Below are positions 52,804 through 64,000 of a DNA stretch of 64,000 bases, piece by piece. Numbering within the stretch: the first letter of the stretch is position 1; every line of letters starts with the position of its first letter. The notes beneath the pieces were generated by a model. That model saw only the letters and a list, made by a program, of their open reading frames with translations. It did not search any database and was not told the DNA's origin. Both the position numbers and the translations under genes were made by a program. Origin of the DNA: Misgurnus anguillicaudatus (taxonomy: Eukaryota; Chordata; Actinopteri; Cypriniformes; Cobitidae); NCBI RefSeq assembly GCF_027580225.2, contig NC_073356.2, positions 3,782,001-3,846,000 on the forward strand. Direction: 5' to 3'.

Positions 52804-54312
52804 CACTAGCGTAGCCAGGATTCACAATATGGATGGGCCCAGAGAAAATCAGGTGGGCCTTAACCAAAAATGCATCTGTTATCAAAATATACAAACACAC
52901 AACTACACCAGCTTCAATATATCACCTTTTAATAAGAACAAAAGCCTGTATGGGCTCTATTTTAACAATCTAAGCGCAATGTGCAATAAACCCATAAGAG
53001 TCTCATCTCCTTTACAAGCCAGTTGCCCTTGCGCCATCCCGATTCCATATTTTGGCAGAATTTGTAAACTAAAAAACTAAGCGGAGGAAGAAGACCACCA
53101 GTTTAAGATTGATATAAAAAAATTGCGTTGTTTTTATTTGTAATGAAATTTTTATTTTTTTGTATTAAAACCTTTAAAAGTCGTTTTTTTCAGTCATGGA
53201 AAACGCTTTTAATTGCTGTAAATGTATTGATAGCCCAGATGATCCGTGTTATCTCAAATAATATTTTACAAATATGCAAGAAAAGCTTTGTACTTTAAAA
53301 AATACTTTAAATAGTAGCCTAATTTGTTGGTATTTGAAGAGTTTCATTGCAAAATGAGATAACTCCGTTTTTTTTTCAGAAATCTCGTTTTTTTGGTTGT
53401 GCATTCCAATTAATATCAATTCAGCATTTGGTTTGTTTTTAAACTTAAAAAATACAGCTAAGTAGCACTAGAAAACAAAATAATAACCTGATAACATAAT
53501 AATAATTTGACAAAAATGTTAAAAACGGAGTTCTCTCGTTTTGCAACGAAATTCTTCATTTAAACCTTTAAAAGTCGTTTTCTTTCAGTCATGGAAGTAA
53601 AAATAGCAGGCTTTTAATTGTTGTAAATGTATGGATAGCCTACATGATCAGTAATCTCAAAGAATAATTTACAAATATGCAAGAAAAGGTTTGTACTTTA
53701 AAATAGTTTATTTGTAACAAACAGGAGATAAAACATTTATAAATGCGCCGTTTCAGCACAAGAACAGAGCCGTGGATGTTTTGAAATTTAAGCATAACAT
53801 AAAAACGGTTCTCTCATCATATCCACAGGTACAAAGTCCTCATATATAATAAATCTGTGGGGTAGCATTAAAAAAATTCTAAATAAACGCAATATTTGCA
53901 TTTGTTTAAAGCAAAACATTTAATTAGGCTACTTACCAGTCTACAGTTGAAGCAGCTCTTTACGCCTTCTTACGTCTCATAATCAGTCATCATTTATGTC
54001 CAAGAGACTCAATAATAATCTTTTAAAACATTTTAACACTTACGTGTCAGCCTTAAATCGGGTGTTAATTTCTATGATGTGGGGTGTAGGAGGGGCGAGG
54101 AGGCTGTTCGAAATGCGTTATTTATTGCACTACTATTTACAAAATTAACTTTATTATAATAGCAAAAAAAGAGTTAAAAAAAAAGATTTATTTTATAGGT
54201 CAATAGTGATAATTGCAACATAATTTACTCATTAGGATAACTTATAATCTTTACTGGATAGGCAGGTGGGTGGGCCTAGCTGACAGGCCCACCCATAGCA
54301 ACGCGACTGGTG
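52804..54312. mobile_element. Possible CACTA-like non-autonomous element
   Basis: Left end CACTAGCGTAGCCAGG and complement of right end CACCAGTCGCGTTGCTATGG, both followed by GGGTGGGCC-like sequence. Two related blocks inside (53168-53300 and 53562-53700; CCTTTAAAAGTCGTTTT and ACAAATATGCAAGAAAAG) form a direct repeat. No transposase. Confidence 0.4.
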
Positions 54313-54865
54313 TGTTATGTTGAGATTGGTCTGTTTTCCAGCGGTCCTTAGGAAACAGTCATGTTTGAGACTTACGAGGTGTCATTACCATGTACAGAGC
54401 TCTTATTATTCATCTATGCCTACATAAATACAGTTTTATAATCTATGGCACCTTTAACTATAGTAAAATGAGACTGTGCTGAGCTGAGGTCATTTTTAAG
54501 TCAAATACTCTGTGTGCCTCTGACAAAATAAGACTTATCAGAAAATACATGCTGCTTCAGACCAGAGCTTATCAGACCAGACACCATAAACTGACTACAC
54601 AACAACAGGAAGGAAATAAAATGGTCTGAATTTATTTTCCTGACTGGATATAAACACGCCGTTCCTTGAGCAGCAAAACTTGTTTTAGCATCACTATTGA
54701 TTACAGGCAGGATTGATGTTGAGTTTGAGCTTTATGCACATAATCATGTCCAAACGTCTCCAGCGTAGACACATTCATTTAAAGGTGTCAGAATAATTGA
54801 TGAATTATTAACGCATACTGAATAATACTACAGCAGTTCATTTGATTTTAATATAGCATTGCATT

Positions 54866-55318
54866 AAAGGCCGGGTGCATGACCTCTGAAGGCCAATGTT
54901 TACATTTGAATTCACCTAAACAAACACGCCCTGTGGCCGGTTGCATAAACATAGCCGTGACATTAAGACTGCGTCTTAAGAATGATTCTGACTAACTAGC
55001 AATTAATTAGGGCTAATCAGTCTTATTATTTGGATTTAAATTAGACCAATCTACCTTTCTAGGTAACATACTTAAAACAGTTATGATCAGCCTTGAAGAA
55101 AAAAAATTCATGACTAACTTTTAAGACTAGTCTTTAAGTTTTATGCAACCGGCCACTGGACCTTCTTTTGATAGACCCGCCCCACACGTACGCAACCCAG
55201 GCAATGATGTCGTTTAGTAGACACGCACCTTACTGCTGATTGGCTACAAGTGTGTTTTGGTAGTCGGCCCGACTCCCTTTTTCAAAGTGTTTTTCAAAAA
55301 TCACGCACCCCGCCTTTA
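54866..55318. mobile_element. MITE with AAAGGC ends, host of an inner MITE
   Basis: Inverted ends AAAGGCCGGGTGCATGA and TCACGCACCCCGCCTTT. The inner element divides it. Flanking 54313-54865 has no supported feature. Confidence 0.65.
54933..55156. mobile_element. Inner MITE with GTGGCCGGTTGCATAAA ends
   Basis: Perfect 17-bp inverted ends; contains CTTAAGA and GACTAGTC motifs; no coding. Confidence 0.7.
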
Positions 55319-56139
55319 AAGAGAGAGGTGGTTTGTAAAAATCATCCCAATAATGACTCTTATAGTTCATTATCAATCAGACATCTTTATTAAAAGTCTA
55401 CTTAGAAAAGGATTTTCATTCGTTTATGTAATGGAGACTTGATAAGAGCATATGAATCCTACAGCTGACACTGGTCTCTGATCAGTCACTATACACGCAT
55501 GTTCTCATTACTGCAATAACACCTCAGAGACACAGCTGCTTTTTAAGTTTCTTTAATAAACTGCAGCCATGGTTTGGCAAAGTCTGAGTAGTTCACACAG
55601 AGAGAGCATTCATTTCATCTCTTTAAACCCCTCAAGAGTCAACTGACATCAGATGTTTCTTCAGATTATTAACATCACGGCAGCAACAAAATCATTTCTC
55701 TGTAATGAAGATCAGAGGTCATGTGCATTCTTTTTCAAACAAATGTCTGAATGCTGGCAAATTTTGGTTTCATTTTTATAGGAAACACTCAGCAAATACA
55801 TAACAAAGAGAAAAAAAATGTTATGTCTTGAAAGGAATCCTTATACATAAATTAAATGCATAAATTGACAAGTTCATAAGTTTTGTTTTTAGAAACAAAT
55901 CTAAGCTTACATTAACATTTTTGTTCTAAACTGCCAAATCTAATGATTTAGGATAACATAAAGCATTGCTGCCATCTACTGTTGTACTAAGGAGGTGCAT
56001 GGCAGAAATAATGCAAATCAATGCAATACATGTAGATTACTTTAAAAATTTTATATTCTAAAACAAAAAGCAGCTGCAGGACTGTTATTATGTTATAAAT
56101 ACAGTATTTTGTCTATACAGAAGTAATGATGCTGACAGT

Positions 56140-56735
56140 GAAACTTTAGTTTACCACTGGGTAGAGTATATACTACCCAATACTTTTAGTACCACCTCAG
56201 TTGGGGTTCCAAGCGAGCTGAGCTAATAGTAAAAATCATCACTACCAGCATCTTTGCTAAACCTTCATCATTAGCTTTACCTTTGTGCTTGTGCTGTCTC
56301 AAGCAAACCTGTTGTCATCTGTGCTTTGTAAGTTCACAAACTACCTTTTAGCGAACATGAGAATCAGGAACAACATACCAGTGTTTTCCTTGCAGTTTGT
56401 GGGGGTATTTCCGCGACACGTACATTAGCATGTATGCATGACATTTTTGCAACTATTAGCGGAGCACATTAACTGACGCCACAGGTGTTGATGATTTTGA
56501 TTTTGTGGCGGACTGACAAATAAATGAATTTATGGGAAACACTGCATTCCAACGATGCTCTCACTTGTATGATGTCACAGCAGCAGGCAGCGTAAATATA
56601 ACGACACGCCTATAATCTCTCCCACTCTGAAGTGTTACTAAACGCAATGGAAAAACTTACCAGCCAAAGTAAAGTGAGCTGACCCGACCCAAACCATGGG
56701 CTACTATGCAATGGAAAAGCGCCATAAGATACCTG
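56140..56735. mobile_element. Probable degenerate MITE
   Basis: GGTTCCAAGCGAGCTGAG on the left and GTGAGCTGACCCGACCCAAACC with ATGCAATGGAAAAG on the right are imperfectly inverted. 55319-56139 and 56736-57179 show nothing I can name. Confidence 0.35.
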
Positions 56736-57189
56736 ATTAGCAAGGCTCCTTAACCCCAACTGCTCCCTGGCTGCTGTAGGGATAGCTGCACGGCTCCATG
56801 TCTGTGTGTTTATGACTTGCAGTTAAATGCGTTGCATACTTGACACACATGTCACACTTTTATTTTAAAAAAAAACAGAATTTTATCATAATTTTTCAGC
56901 TATTTTTTAACAAATGATATGACATTTTATTTCATTGGACAAACCAGATGCAATATTGCTTGAGTGTTTAGCACAAGTGCTAATTTGCAACATTTTTCCA
57001 TAGGTGACTTTTAAAAAAAATAAAACAATTAAAATATCAAAAAAAAGAGATGGAAGAAACAACAACAAATCACAGGAAAATAAATCAAAGAAAATGAAAG
57101 GAATGCAAGCAATTTTCGATATAAGGAACAAAATAAGATACAGAGCAAAGGTAATATGAGCAAGAAATTAACCAGTTTAGGAATATTCA

Positions 57190-58180
57190 TGTGAGCACTG
57201 TTGTTTAGACTTTAACCTTTGTTAAAAGCTTTACTATTGGTTTCTAATTTTAGGCAAATGGGTACAGAGTTCCAAAGTTTGGCCTTCTTTACAGAGAGAG
57301 CAGACTGGAAGAAAGAAGCCTTGCATCTTGGGGCCAGACGATCACCACAAGTAGCAACCTGTGTGATTGCTTTGTGAGAGCTCTGAAGCCAATTCAGAGA
57401 ACAATCCTGACACATGAATATTTAGACATTTAAAAGAATCTTAGAATACTGAAATTGATAAAAAAAAATTCAAAAGTGAAAAGGTTCTGTTTCCTTAAAA
57501 TACGGCAATTATGCCATTTTAGTGGTTTCTGGTCCATGATTTTTATTGCTTGCTTGTATATTAAGATTATAGGTTTCATAGTGGTTGAGGAAACCTGCGA
57601 CCATGATGTGATGCAATATGAGAAATGAGGAAAAATCATTGCATGCATGTATAGTTTTGCAGCTTGATATGACAGGTTCCTTTTAAAAAAAAAAAAACGT
57701 TTAAATTTGGTTTGACCTTATTACAAATGTACTTAAACTGACTATCAATTTTTTTATATGTATCTAGGATAATCCCTAAATACTTCACTTCACTCACTAC
57801 TTCAATGATTTCATCCTTAATCTGACCTCAAATAATTCATGAACAGGCCTGTTACGGATGGAGAAGCATATAGTTTTTTTACATTAAGAGTTAGATGGGA
57901 TAGCTCAAGCCATTCCAAGATGCCTAATAAAGTCTGGGTCAGGTGCTCGCCTGACAGGCTGGGTGTTTTAGAGGACATATAGATGACAGTGTCTTCAGCG
58001 TGCATCTGGCAGTTGACACCTGGGCAGCAGCTCGGCAGGTCATTAATGTACATTGTGAAAAGTAATGGACCAAGCACAGATCCTTGTGGCACACCCATGC
58101 TGTTTGTAAGCATACTGGACTTCAACCCATTTGAAACTACAGAGAGGCGTGTAGTTACTTGCTAAATCCTTATCTCCTGA
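57190..58180 (-). pseudogene. Non-LTR reverse transcriptase remnant
   Basis: Minus-strand fragments in order: [21 protein letters not shown] at about 58080 and the catalytic box as HAED (canonical YADD) in MHAEDTVIYMSS. Then FPHFSYCITSW at about 57620 and a C-terminal KAKLWNSVPICLKLE at about 57270. Stops and frame changes separate them. With the endonuclease piece at 61317 it forms one LINE interrupted by a solo LTR. Clade uncertain; not the L2 copies above. Confidence 0.75.
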
Positions 58181-58754
58181 TTAATAACCTGGAGTAATTA
58201 TTGTTTTCCAGCTTTCTGGGAACCTGTTTTTTGGATGGATAAATGTACTAAATATGTAATGGGCATTAATAGACAACTTTGGTGTTTCTTGATAAATGTA
58301 ATATTTAAGTTTTCAGTTCCAGGATCCAGTTGCAGATGAAACAATAGTTTAATAAAGGATAAATGATGGACAAAGAAATAAACACTGGGCAATGCCAGGG
58401 AGAGACAAAGTCACTGAGCAAAAACTGGAGAACGCATCCGCCAAGTCGGTCAGGGAGAGATAACAACCGAACAGTTTCGGGGAGAGATGAGCAGAATCAG
58501 CCAAGAAGGCCGACGGGTACAGCTGGACAGTGGCCACAACCAGTCTCAGTGCTGCTGGACAGCGGCTGGGGTGCTATAATCCTGGTAAAGGAGATGGCAG
58601 AGCAGAGGCAGCAGACAGAACAGGCAAAAACAATAAAAAACAGAAGTCAAAAATACAAAATAAATCCAACAAACTGAGAACAAGACTAGAATAGACAAAA
58701 GGCAAGACATAACAGTGACGAATTCGCGAAGAACAAGGAACATAGTGAGACTAA

Positions 58755-60407
58755 TGCTGCGTTCCAGGCAACCGGTAACCCGTAAATTACGACTTCAAAA
58801 CCACGATTCACGACTCTGAACTGGGAGTACATCGATCTAGTACGAGTTCACGGGTGGGAAGTCACAGGTTTGACTGCCGTTCCAGTGCACTTTCACAGGT
58901 AGAAGGTTGTAAAAACACGGGTTACAGTAGGGCTGCACGATAATGAGAAAATATGCGATATGCGATAGTTCTGTTTGTGGGTGCGATGGCGATATGCCTT
59001 GCGATATGTCTTATTTAGAGAAATTATTTTTTATTTGCTTTAATTTTAGCATTTAGATATGCAATGAAATAAAGAGGTAATGCATATTCTAAAGATGTAA
59101 TTAAACTATGCTATACATGTGACAAAAAACTAGTAATGTGTGACCATAACGCAGTACTTTGATTTATTGAATTTTTATATTAATTTCATAAATCCAACTA
59201 CTCCAAACTCTATTTCCTTTCTCTTTGACATGAACAAAGCTGAATGAACTTGTGAATATGACCCCCTTTAAAGGGATCTTTTAACATTGTGAGAGGTGTA
59301 GAAAGACTAACTTTATACAATAAAATGTATAATATATTAATGATAGACAATGCAGGTCTATGGATTATAAATAGGTCTAAAGATTATAAAGTTGATAGGT
59401 TTGTGTATAAGCAGTATAAGTGCCTCTCTTTCTATTCCTCTGTTGCAGATTAAAAGAGCTTAATCCGTCATTACTTTAGATTCAAAAGTATACTCTATAT
59501 AAAGTATGTAGATTCAGCTTACATAATGACTGTTTGACAGTTTTAGCTGCTTGTTCAGTACAATGGGCTTGGCATTAGCATTGGTTATTTGCTACCATCT
59601 TTGTAGCAAACATTTTAGATATAAAAAGAAGGTTCATTGATAATAATACTATAAACATGGGAGAAAGAAAGTGGAGCGCGTGGCCGTGACTTTATATAAA
59701 CAAGAGTCAGTTTTCATTGCCATAGAAACCGGAGGCCTGTTGAGACTGCACATGCGCTATAGTGCGTTAGCGCTGACTGACTCTTCACGGCCGTCTCTGA
59801 TCGACTTGGGTTTAAACAGACCCGGTACCTGAAGTAATTAAAATGGGACCGACTCGGACCCGACTGACCTTTCAAAATATTGACTCGTGTCCTTCCGTGA
59901 AGACCTCTAATGGATACAACTGTGATCAAGTTCAGGAACATGGAAGGAAACAATGTGACACTGAGCTTTGCGTCGCACCTAATCCATCGAGAAACAGAAA
60001 GCACGCGAACGCACAGCGAACTCATCAGAAAAGACACGACCTGCTCGCACGCATAATGTCATTATCACGGACAGAAAAAAACAAAATTTGATGCTAAATA
60101 TACGTGTACAGTTGTTAATATACTTGAGAGAGCCGCCCAAGTAAAGTAAGTGTGTGGGAACCACCTTCTGATCGGTGTCATTTGGACGATCTAAGCATGC
60201 AACACTCAAATGATAGACACGTAAAATAAATGCAAGTTATCGCAGCTCCCTGCGATATGCATATCGCATACACAGTTATCGCGATGGCGATACATTTTCG
60301 ATATATCGTGCAGCCCTAGGTTACAGGCTGCATGGAACGCATAGAGTCGTGAGTCGTGGCTTTGAAGTCGTAATTCATGGGCTCAAAAACCTGCCTGGAA
60401 CGCAGCA
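58755..60407. mobile_element. TIR MITE, TAA target (PIF/Harbinger-like)
   Basis: Exact inverted ends TGCTGCGTTCCAGGCA and TGCCTGGAACGCAGCA with TAA on each side (58752-58754, 60408-60410). Inner blocks AAATTACGACTTC and GAAGTCGTAATTC also pair. Interrupted by the hAT element. Confidence 0.85.
58928..60318. mobile_element. hAT non-autonomous element, 1.39 kb
   Basis: Ends TAGGGCTGCACGATA and ATCGTGCAGCCCTA, with a perfect 8-bp duplication GGTTACAG (58920-58927, 60319-60326). Subterminal GCGATATGC/GCATATCGC repeats recur at both ends. No transposase ORF. Confidence 0.9.
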
Positions 60408-61316
60408 TAAATACCAAACCAAATGGGGAGAAAATCAGGAACCGGTGAAGGATGCAGGTGCAGGAAATAACCGATAATGAGATCCCCCTGGTGACAGATG
60501 CGCACGTGTGGAGCTATCAAAATACAAAACAAACACAGAGAAGCAAAAAACAGAACGGCCGATCAGACCGAGATCGTGACATTTATAACTGTTGCCTTGG
60601 CCTCTTCAATAAGTTTATAAAAATAATTTTTCTTGGCTTTCCGCAGTTCAGACACTACTTTCACTAGTGTAAATAAGATGGTCAGTGTTTGTTTTAGTAG
60701 AAGCAAAAGTAGTTGCACTATGGTAAATATCGGGCTCTTTAGTTACCCTTTCCTGTTGGCTTCCGTCAGATATTTTTAAAAATCAGCCACTTTTGACTTA
60801 GGAATTCCAGATGTTAAAATTTGATTTTCTATTTTATTGTGATAAACTAGGCGCTTTTTAGTTAGCTTTCTTTTGATCAGTGTCATGTTATGATCTGAAA
60901 CCCCAGTAATAAGATTGTATGTTTTTGTTACTCTCTCTGGACTATTCTGTAAAAATCAGGTCTATAAGTGTTTCACTCCTTTTAGTAATTCGTGTAGGTC
61001 TATCAATCATCTGTTTATATTTACATTATTCCATAGTTGATTTTAGTTTTGTCTTTCCCTGTTAATATGTCTAATTAATGTTAAAGTCCCTAAACAACAT
61101 ACATTCACAAGAGTTATCAACAGTAGACAGAAGACTTTTCAGTTCATTGTAGAAATTTGAATCATGCGATGGAGGATTATATAATACAACTATACTAAAT
61201 TTCATGATTGGTGAGAGAATTACGTACAGAGTCCTAAGCTCTCCAAATGTACCTTTAATTCAAGCTCTACAACCTTAAAATGTTCCCCCCCTCCCCTTTC
61301 CTTGGGCCTGTCTTTC

Positions 61317-61643
61317 CTATAACGTGTATCCTGGTGTGTCAATTAGGTCAGTAGGAACGTTGCTAGTCAACCAAGTTTCAGACGTACACAAAACATCCAA
61401 GTTAGAATCAATAAGTAATTCTGTATCTGATCTATTTTTGTTAATATGCTTCTGATGTTTATATGCCCTCCCAAAATGCCATTGGGTTTTGTGTTCAAGT
61501 TTCAAATAATTTGGGCATGATTCGCAGTTTGAAAAAGTCTGAACTGTCTGTTTCAAAGTTGCACATTTGCAGGCCTTCCGTGAGAAAAATATGTTTACTT
61601 TGGGTTTTAAGACAAGATGTTCAAATGTCTCAAACACTAACAC
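61317..61643 (-). pseudogene. Non-LTR endonuclease remnant
   Basis: An open minus-strand stretch contains LLIDSNLDVLCTSETWL followed by IDTPGYTL, the ETWL block of APE-type LINE endonucleases. Upstream residues lack the expected NIRSL block. Decayed sequence continues to about 60582, where the solo LTR starts. Belongs with the RT remnant at 57190-58180. Confidence 0.65.
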
Positions 61644-62675
61644 ACTATTTGGTTTAATTATTTCTAAATATAATGTTATTGAAAGACATGTATTTATTTT
61701 TGCGTAATATTACACTATACCTGTTAAATTGTTTGCACCATCCAGGTTACTGTGTTATTAGTTTTAAGCTGTAGTTATCTGAAAAGAACAAACCTTACAA
61801 TGTTGCGACTCGCCAATCAGAATAAAGCATTTTATAGATGTGTAATAAGTGATAATTTACAATGGCATAATGAAGCAAGCATGTTTTTGGTTGTAAGGAA
61901 AAATAAGCCTTGTTCGGCTGTCCTAGTAACCCTGTCTTAAGACAGCAGTGGATGCAGTTTGTTTTTTCCCGGATAGCAACATAATTGCGAATGGGCATTT
62001 CAGAGACGATTGCTTTACAAACAAGGCTCAGTTCAATGCTGGATTTGGATCATTGTGGTTCCCTGTTTAGGAGTCGGAACCACAGACGGTAAGTCAATTA
62101 AGTGTTTTGACGCATATAAAAGTGCATATAATGTAAACACAAACATATAGCTGTGCTTTTACTTTTTTCTCAGCCCACTGTCACAGGTCGGAGCAGACCA
62201 CTTCCAACGTGAGTCATGCCCCTTCCTCAGTTTCCACCCCAAGGAGGTCCCAAAAATGCCCCAACAACCAAACAGACGAAAGAGCAAGATAAATATAACA
62301 AATCTTTATTAAATATTAAAGCAGGGGAAGGGATTCTTAAAAGGGTAAGTGCGGGGACTTTGAATAAGTCGCTTCTGACTCTCACTGGGATTACAGGTAA
62401 ATCCTCTCAGCCTGTCGTTATCTTTTTCCTCTCGTGAATTACAGGGGGATATCCTCAACTTCCACTCCTTGTGTCTTTCAGGTGGGCTCCCGATGGACAC
62501 TCCAACCTCCCTTCCTGGGCGTAAAACAGAAACAGGTAAGTACTCTGGGGGATGAGTCGGTAAATACCTTACAGGTCACCTTGTAGAGGAGTACGCTGAG
62601 CGTTCAATACGGCGTCTAGAAGGTATTCAAGTGTATGCCTAGACTTGGAGCTGGAGACGTCTAGAAGGTATACAA

Positions 62676-62875
62676 GTGAGTATACAAGGTACACTGGACA
62701 CTTGGCTTTAGGCGTACATGTGAGTATACAGAGCGGTGAGTATACAGGAAGGTACACTGGGCTTTGGGCGTACAGGTGAGTATACAAGGAAGTACACTGG
62801 GCACTTGGCTTTGGGTGTACAGGTGAGCATACAGGTAGGTACACGGGGCACTGGGCGTACAGGTGAGTATACAGG
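62676..62875 (+). repeat. Minisatellite of about 16-47-bp units with splice-donor-like GTGAGTAT
   Basis: GTGAGTATACA (once GTGAGCATACA) recurs at 62676, 62720, 62736, 62776, 62823 and 62863, with GGTACACTGGGC and TTGGGCGTACAG between. 61660-62675 and 62876-64000 contain only short unconvincing ORFs; I see no gene there. Confidence 0.8.
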
Positions 62876-64000
62876 GCTTGAAATAAATACAACTCACAGA
62901 CGCGTAGATAGGCGGATGTCAAGCTTTAGCTCGTTGGGGCTTAGGTGGCAGGAGAGGATGTAGGACACACAGCAAGCTTCTAGCCTTCCTCACTAGGACA
63001 GGCTTCCAGCACAGCACTTGCACATGGACTTCCAATACATCGTAGAACAGTCCCACGTCGTCACAGAGCCCTTGGCTCGAACCTGCAGACTGGTAACAGA
63101 CACACAGAGGCTCTTCAACAATATACTAATATGCAGGGAGAGTTACAACGCCTCTTGACTCCGAACAGACGTACAGATGGAGGGGCAGGTCAAAGCTGCT
63201 GCACTTTGGGCCTAATACAGCCACTGATGAAATCCTGAACGGTGGGTAAGAGACTAGAACACCACACCAGATGATGTACTGTACAAGTGGGCCAGTCGCT
63301 TCCCTCTCCTCTCTTCCAACAGCGGGAGAAGAGATCTAGACAGGGGCGGGCATCTGTAAACACTCAACAGGCGTATAATCATACACCAGGACAGCAAATG
63401 AACTTTCTTCCACACAGCAGCCAATTAAAGCTCTCCCTCCTTCAAAATACTCAACACAATATTCACAGCAATATTCTTACTTCCTTTCAGTTGGCACACC
63501 ACCACCAGGTGAGAGCAGGAATTACGAGTCACAGTCGGGTTGTATAATAGGTGTATCGGTCGTTCCCCGATGCCAGCTCACTTCCTTCGGTCCAAGTTCT
63601 CCTCTTCAGCCTAGTGAATGATCGCTGACAACATTGACAAAGCACAACACTACAATTCTTCAAATGTACACACGTCAAAAACTCACCTACAGCACGCCAC
63701 ACACACTCATGGTGAAATAGGGTCTGATCACCATGTTGGCCGGGATTTGGTCCTGAACCGCAGAACGGGTGGATACGGAGGATGACCAATGGAGACGTCA
63801 CATCCACGACTTGTAAACCCCACTCTTTTCTCTTCGTAGCTAGCTAGCTTCGGCTCGCCCACCACTCCTTTCTTTGGGTGGGGCCGTATACACGCTGAGC
63901 GAGCACTTAGGGGATGCACTGGGACACACAGTTTAGCAAGCGATGTCACTGGCAAAACACTCCACATATTCACAGTTTGTTGACTCTTGATGTTTCTTTC

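Larger units (their letters stand above)
58297..60581 (-). repeat. Solo LTR, minus strand, with nested MITE
   Basis: Read on the minus strand it begins TGTCACGATCTCGG and ends CTTAAATATTACA, with TTTATTAAAC near the end. LINE sequence continues on both sides. Own sequence is 58297-58751 and 60411-60581. No clear 5-bp duplication. Confidence 0.6.

Noticed and set aside
63287..63973. Short ORFs near the right end as a host gene exon
   Set aside because: No recognisable domain, splice structure or codon pattern; the region may be repeat-derived but I could not place it.

Overview
The window looks like a repeat-dense, probably heterochromatic stretch of a teleost genome, most likely a cyprinid (zebrafish-like). 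This is inferred from the large tandem tRNA array, the L2/CR1-type LINEs with an esterase ORF1, a Ty3/Gypsy element, many TIR elements of fish type and long (CA)n tracts. I see no ordinary host protein-coding gene. Every long ORF belongs to a retrotransposon, except one short THAP-like fragment.

Region 1 (1-19572) is a head-to-tail array of tRNA-Leu genes, all on the + strand. I count 20 copies with anticodon AAG and 12 with anticodon TAG (one cut by the window start). The commonest period is 1,721 bp, made of a 1,230-bp module plus a 491-bp module. Each long module also holds a tRNA-Leu 5' fragment split by a 215-bp hAT-type MITE with an 8-bp target duplication, so a single insertion was amplified with the array. 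The 491-bp modules carry only the last 60 bp of that MITE. A 1.05-kb TIR element (16115-17168) interrupts the array, and copies on the right are more degenerate.

Region 2 (19573-32899) starts with small tandem repeats and a THAP-like fragment. A TIR element (20911-32899) follows, opened by two insertions: a broken 6.7-kb Gypsy element with near-identical 283-bp LTRs, and a second TIR repeat that itself contains an internally deleted L2 LINE. The Gypsy primer-binding site pairs with the 3' end of the tRNA-Leu made by the adjoining array.

Region 3 (32900-38500) is non-coding: a probable solo LTR, two adjacent fold-back elements and several MITEs. Region 4 (38504-50087) is bounded by hAT-like ends with an 8-bp near-duplication. 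It contains a nearly intact L2 LINE (ORF1 complete, ORF2 with one nonsense codon), a hairpin-forming minisatellite, a 288-bp tandem duplication and a TTAA-flanked element. In both L2 copies ORF1 and ORF2 lie in one frame, separated by a single UGA (UGA-CUA in the better copy), which suggests readthrough.

Region 5 (50100-64000) holds a degenerate LTR element with a Pro/Ser-rich ORF, a CACTA-like element, nested MITEs, and a minus-strand LINE interrupted by a solo LTR, a TAA-flanked MITE and a hAT element in series. The last 2.3 kb holds a splice-donor-like minisatellite and nothing else I can name.
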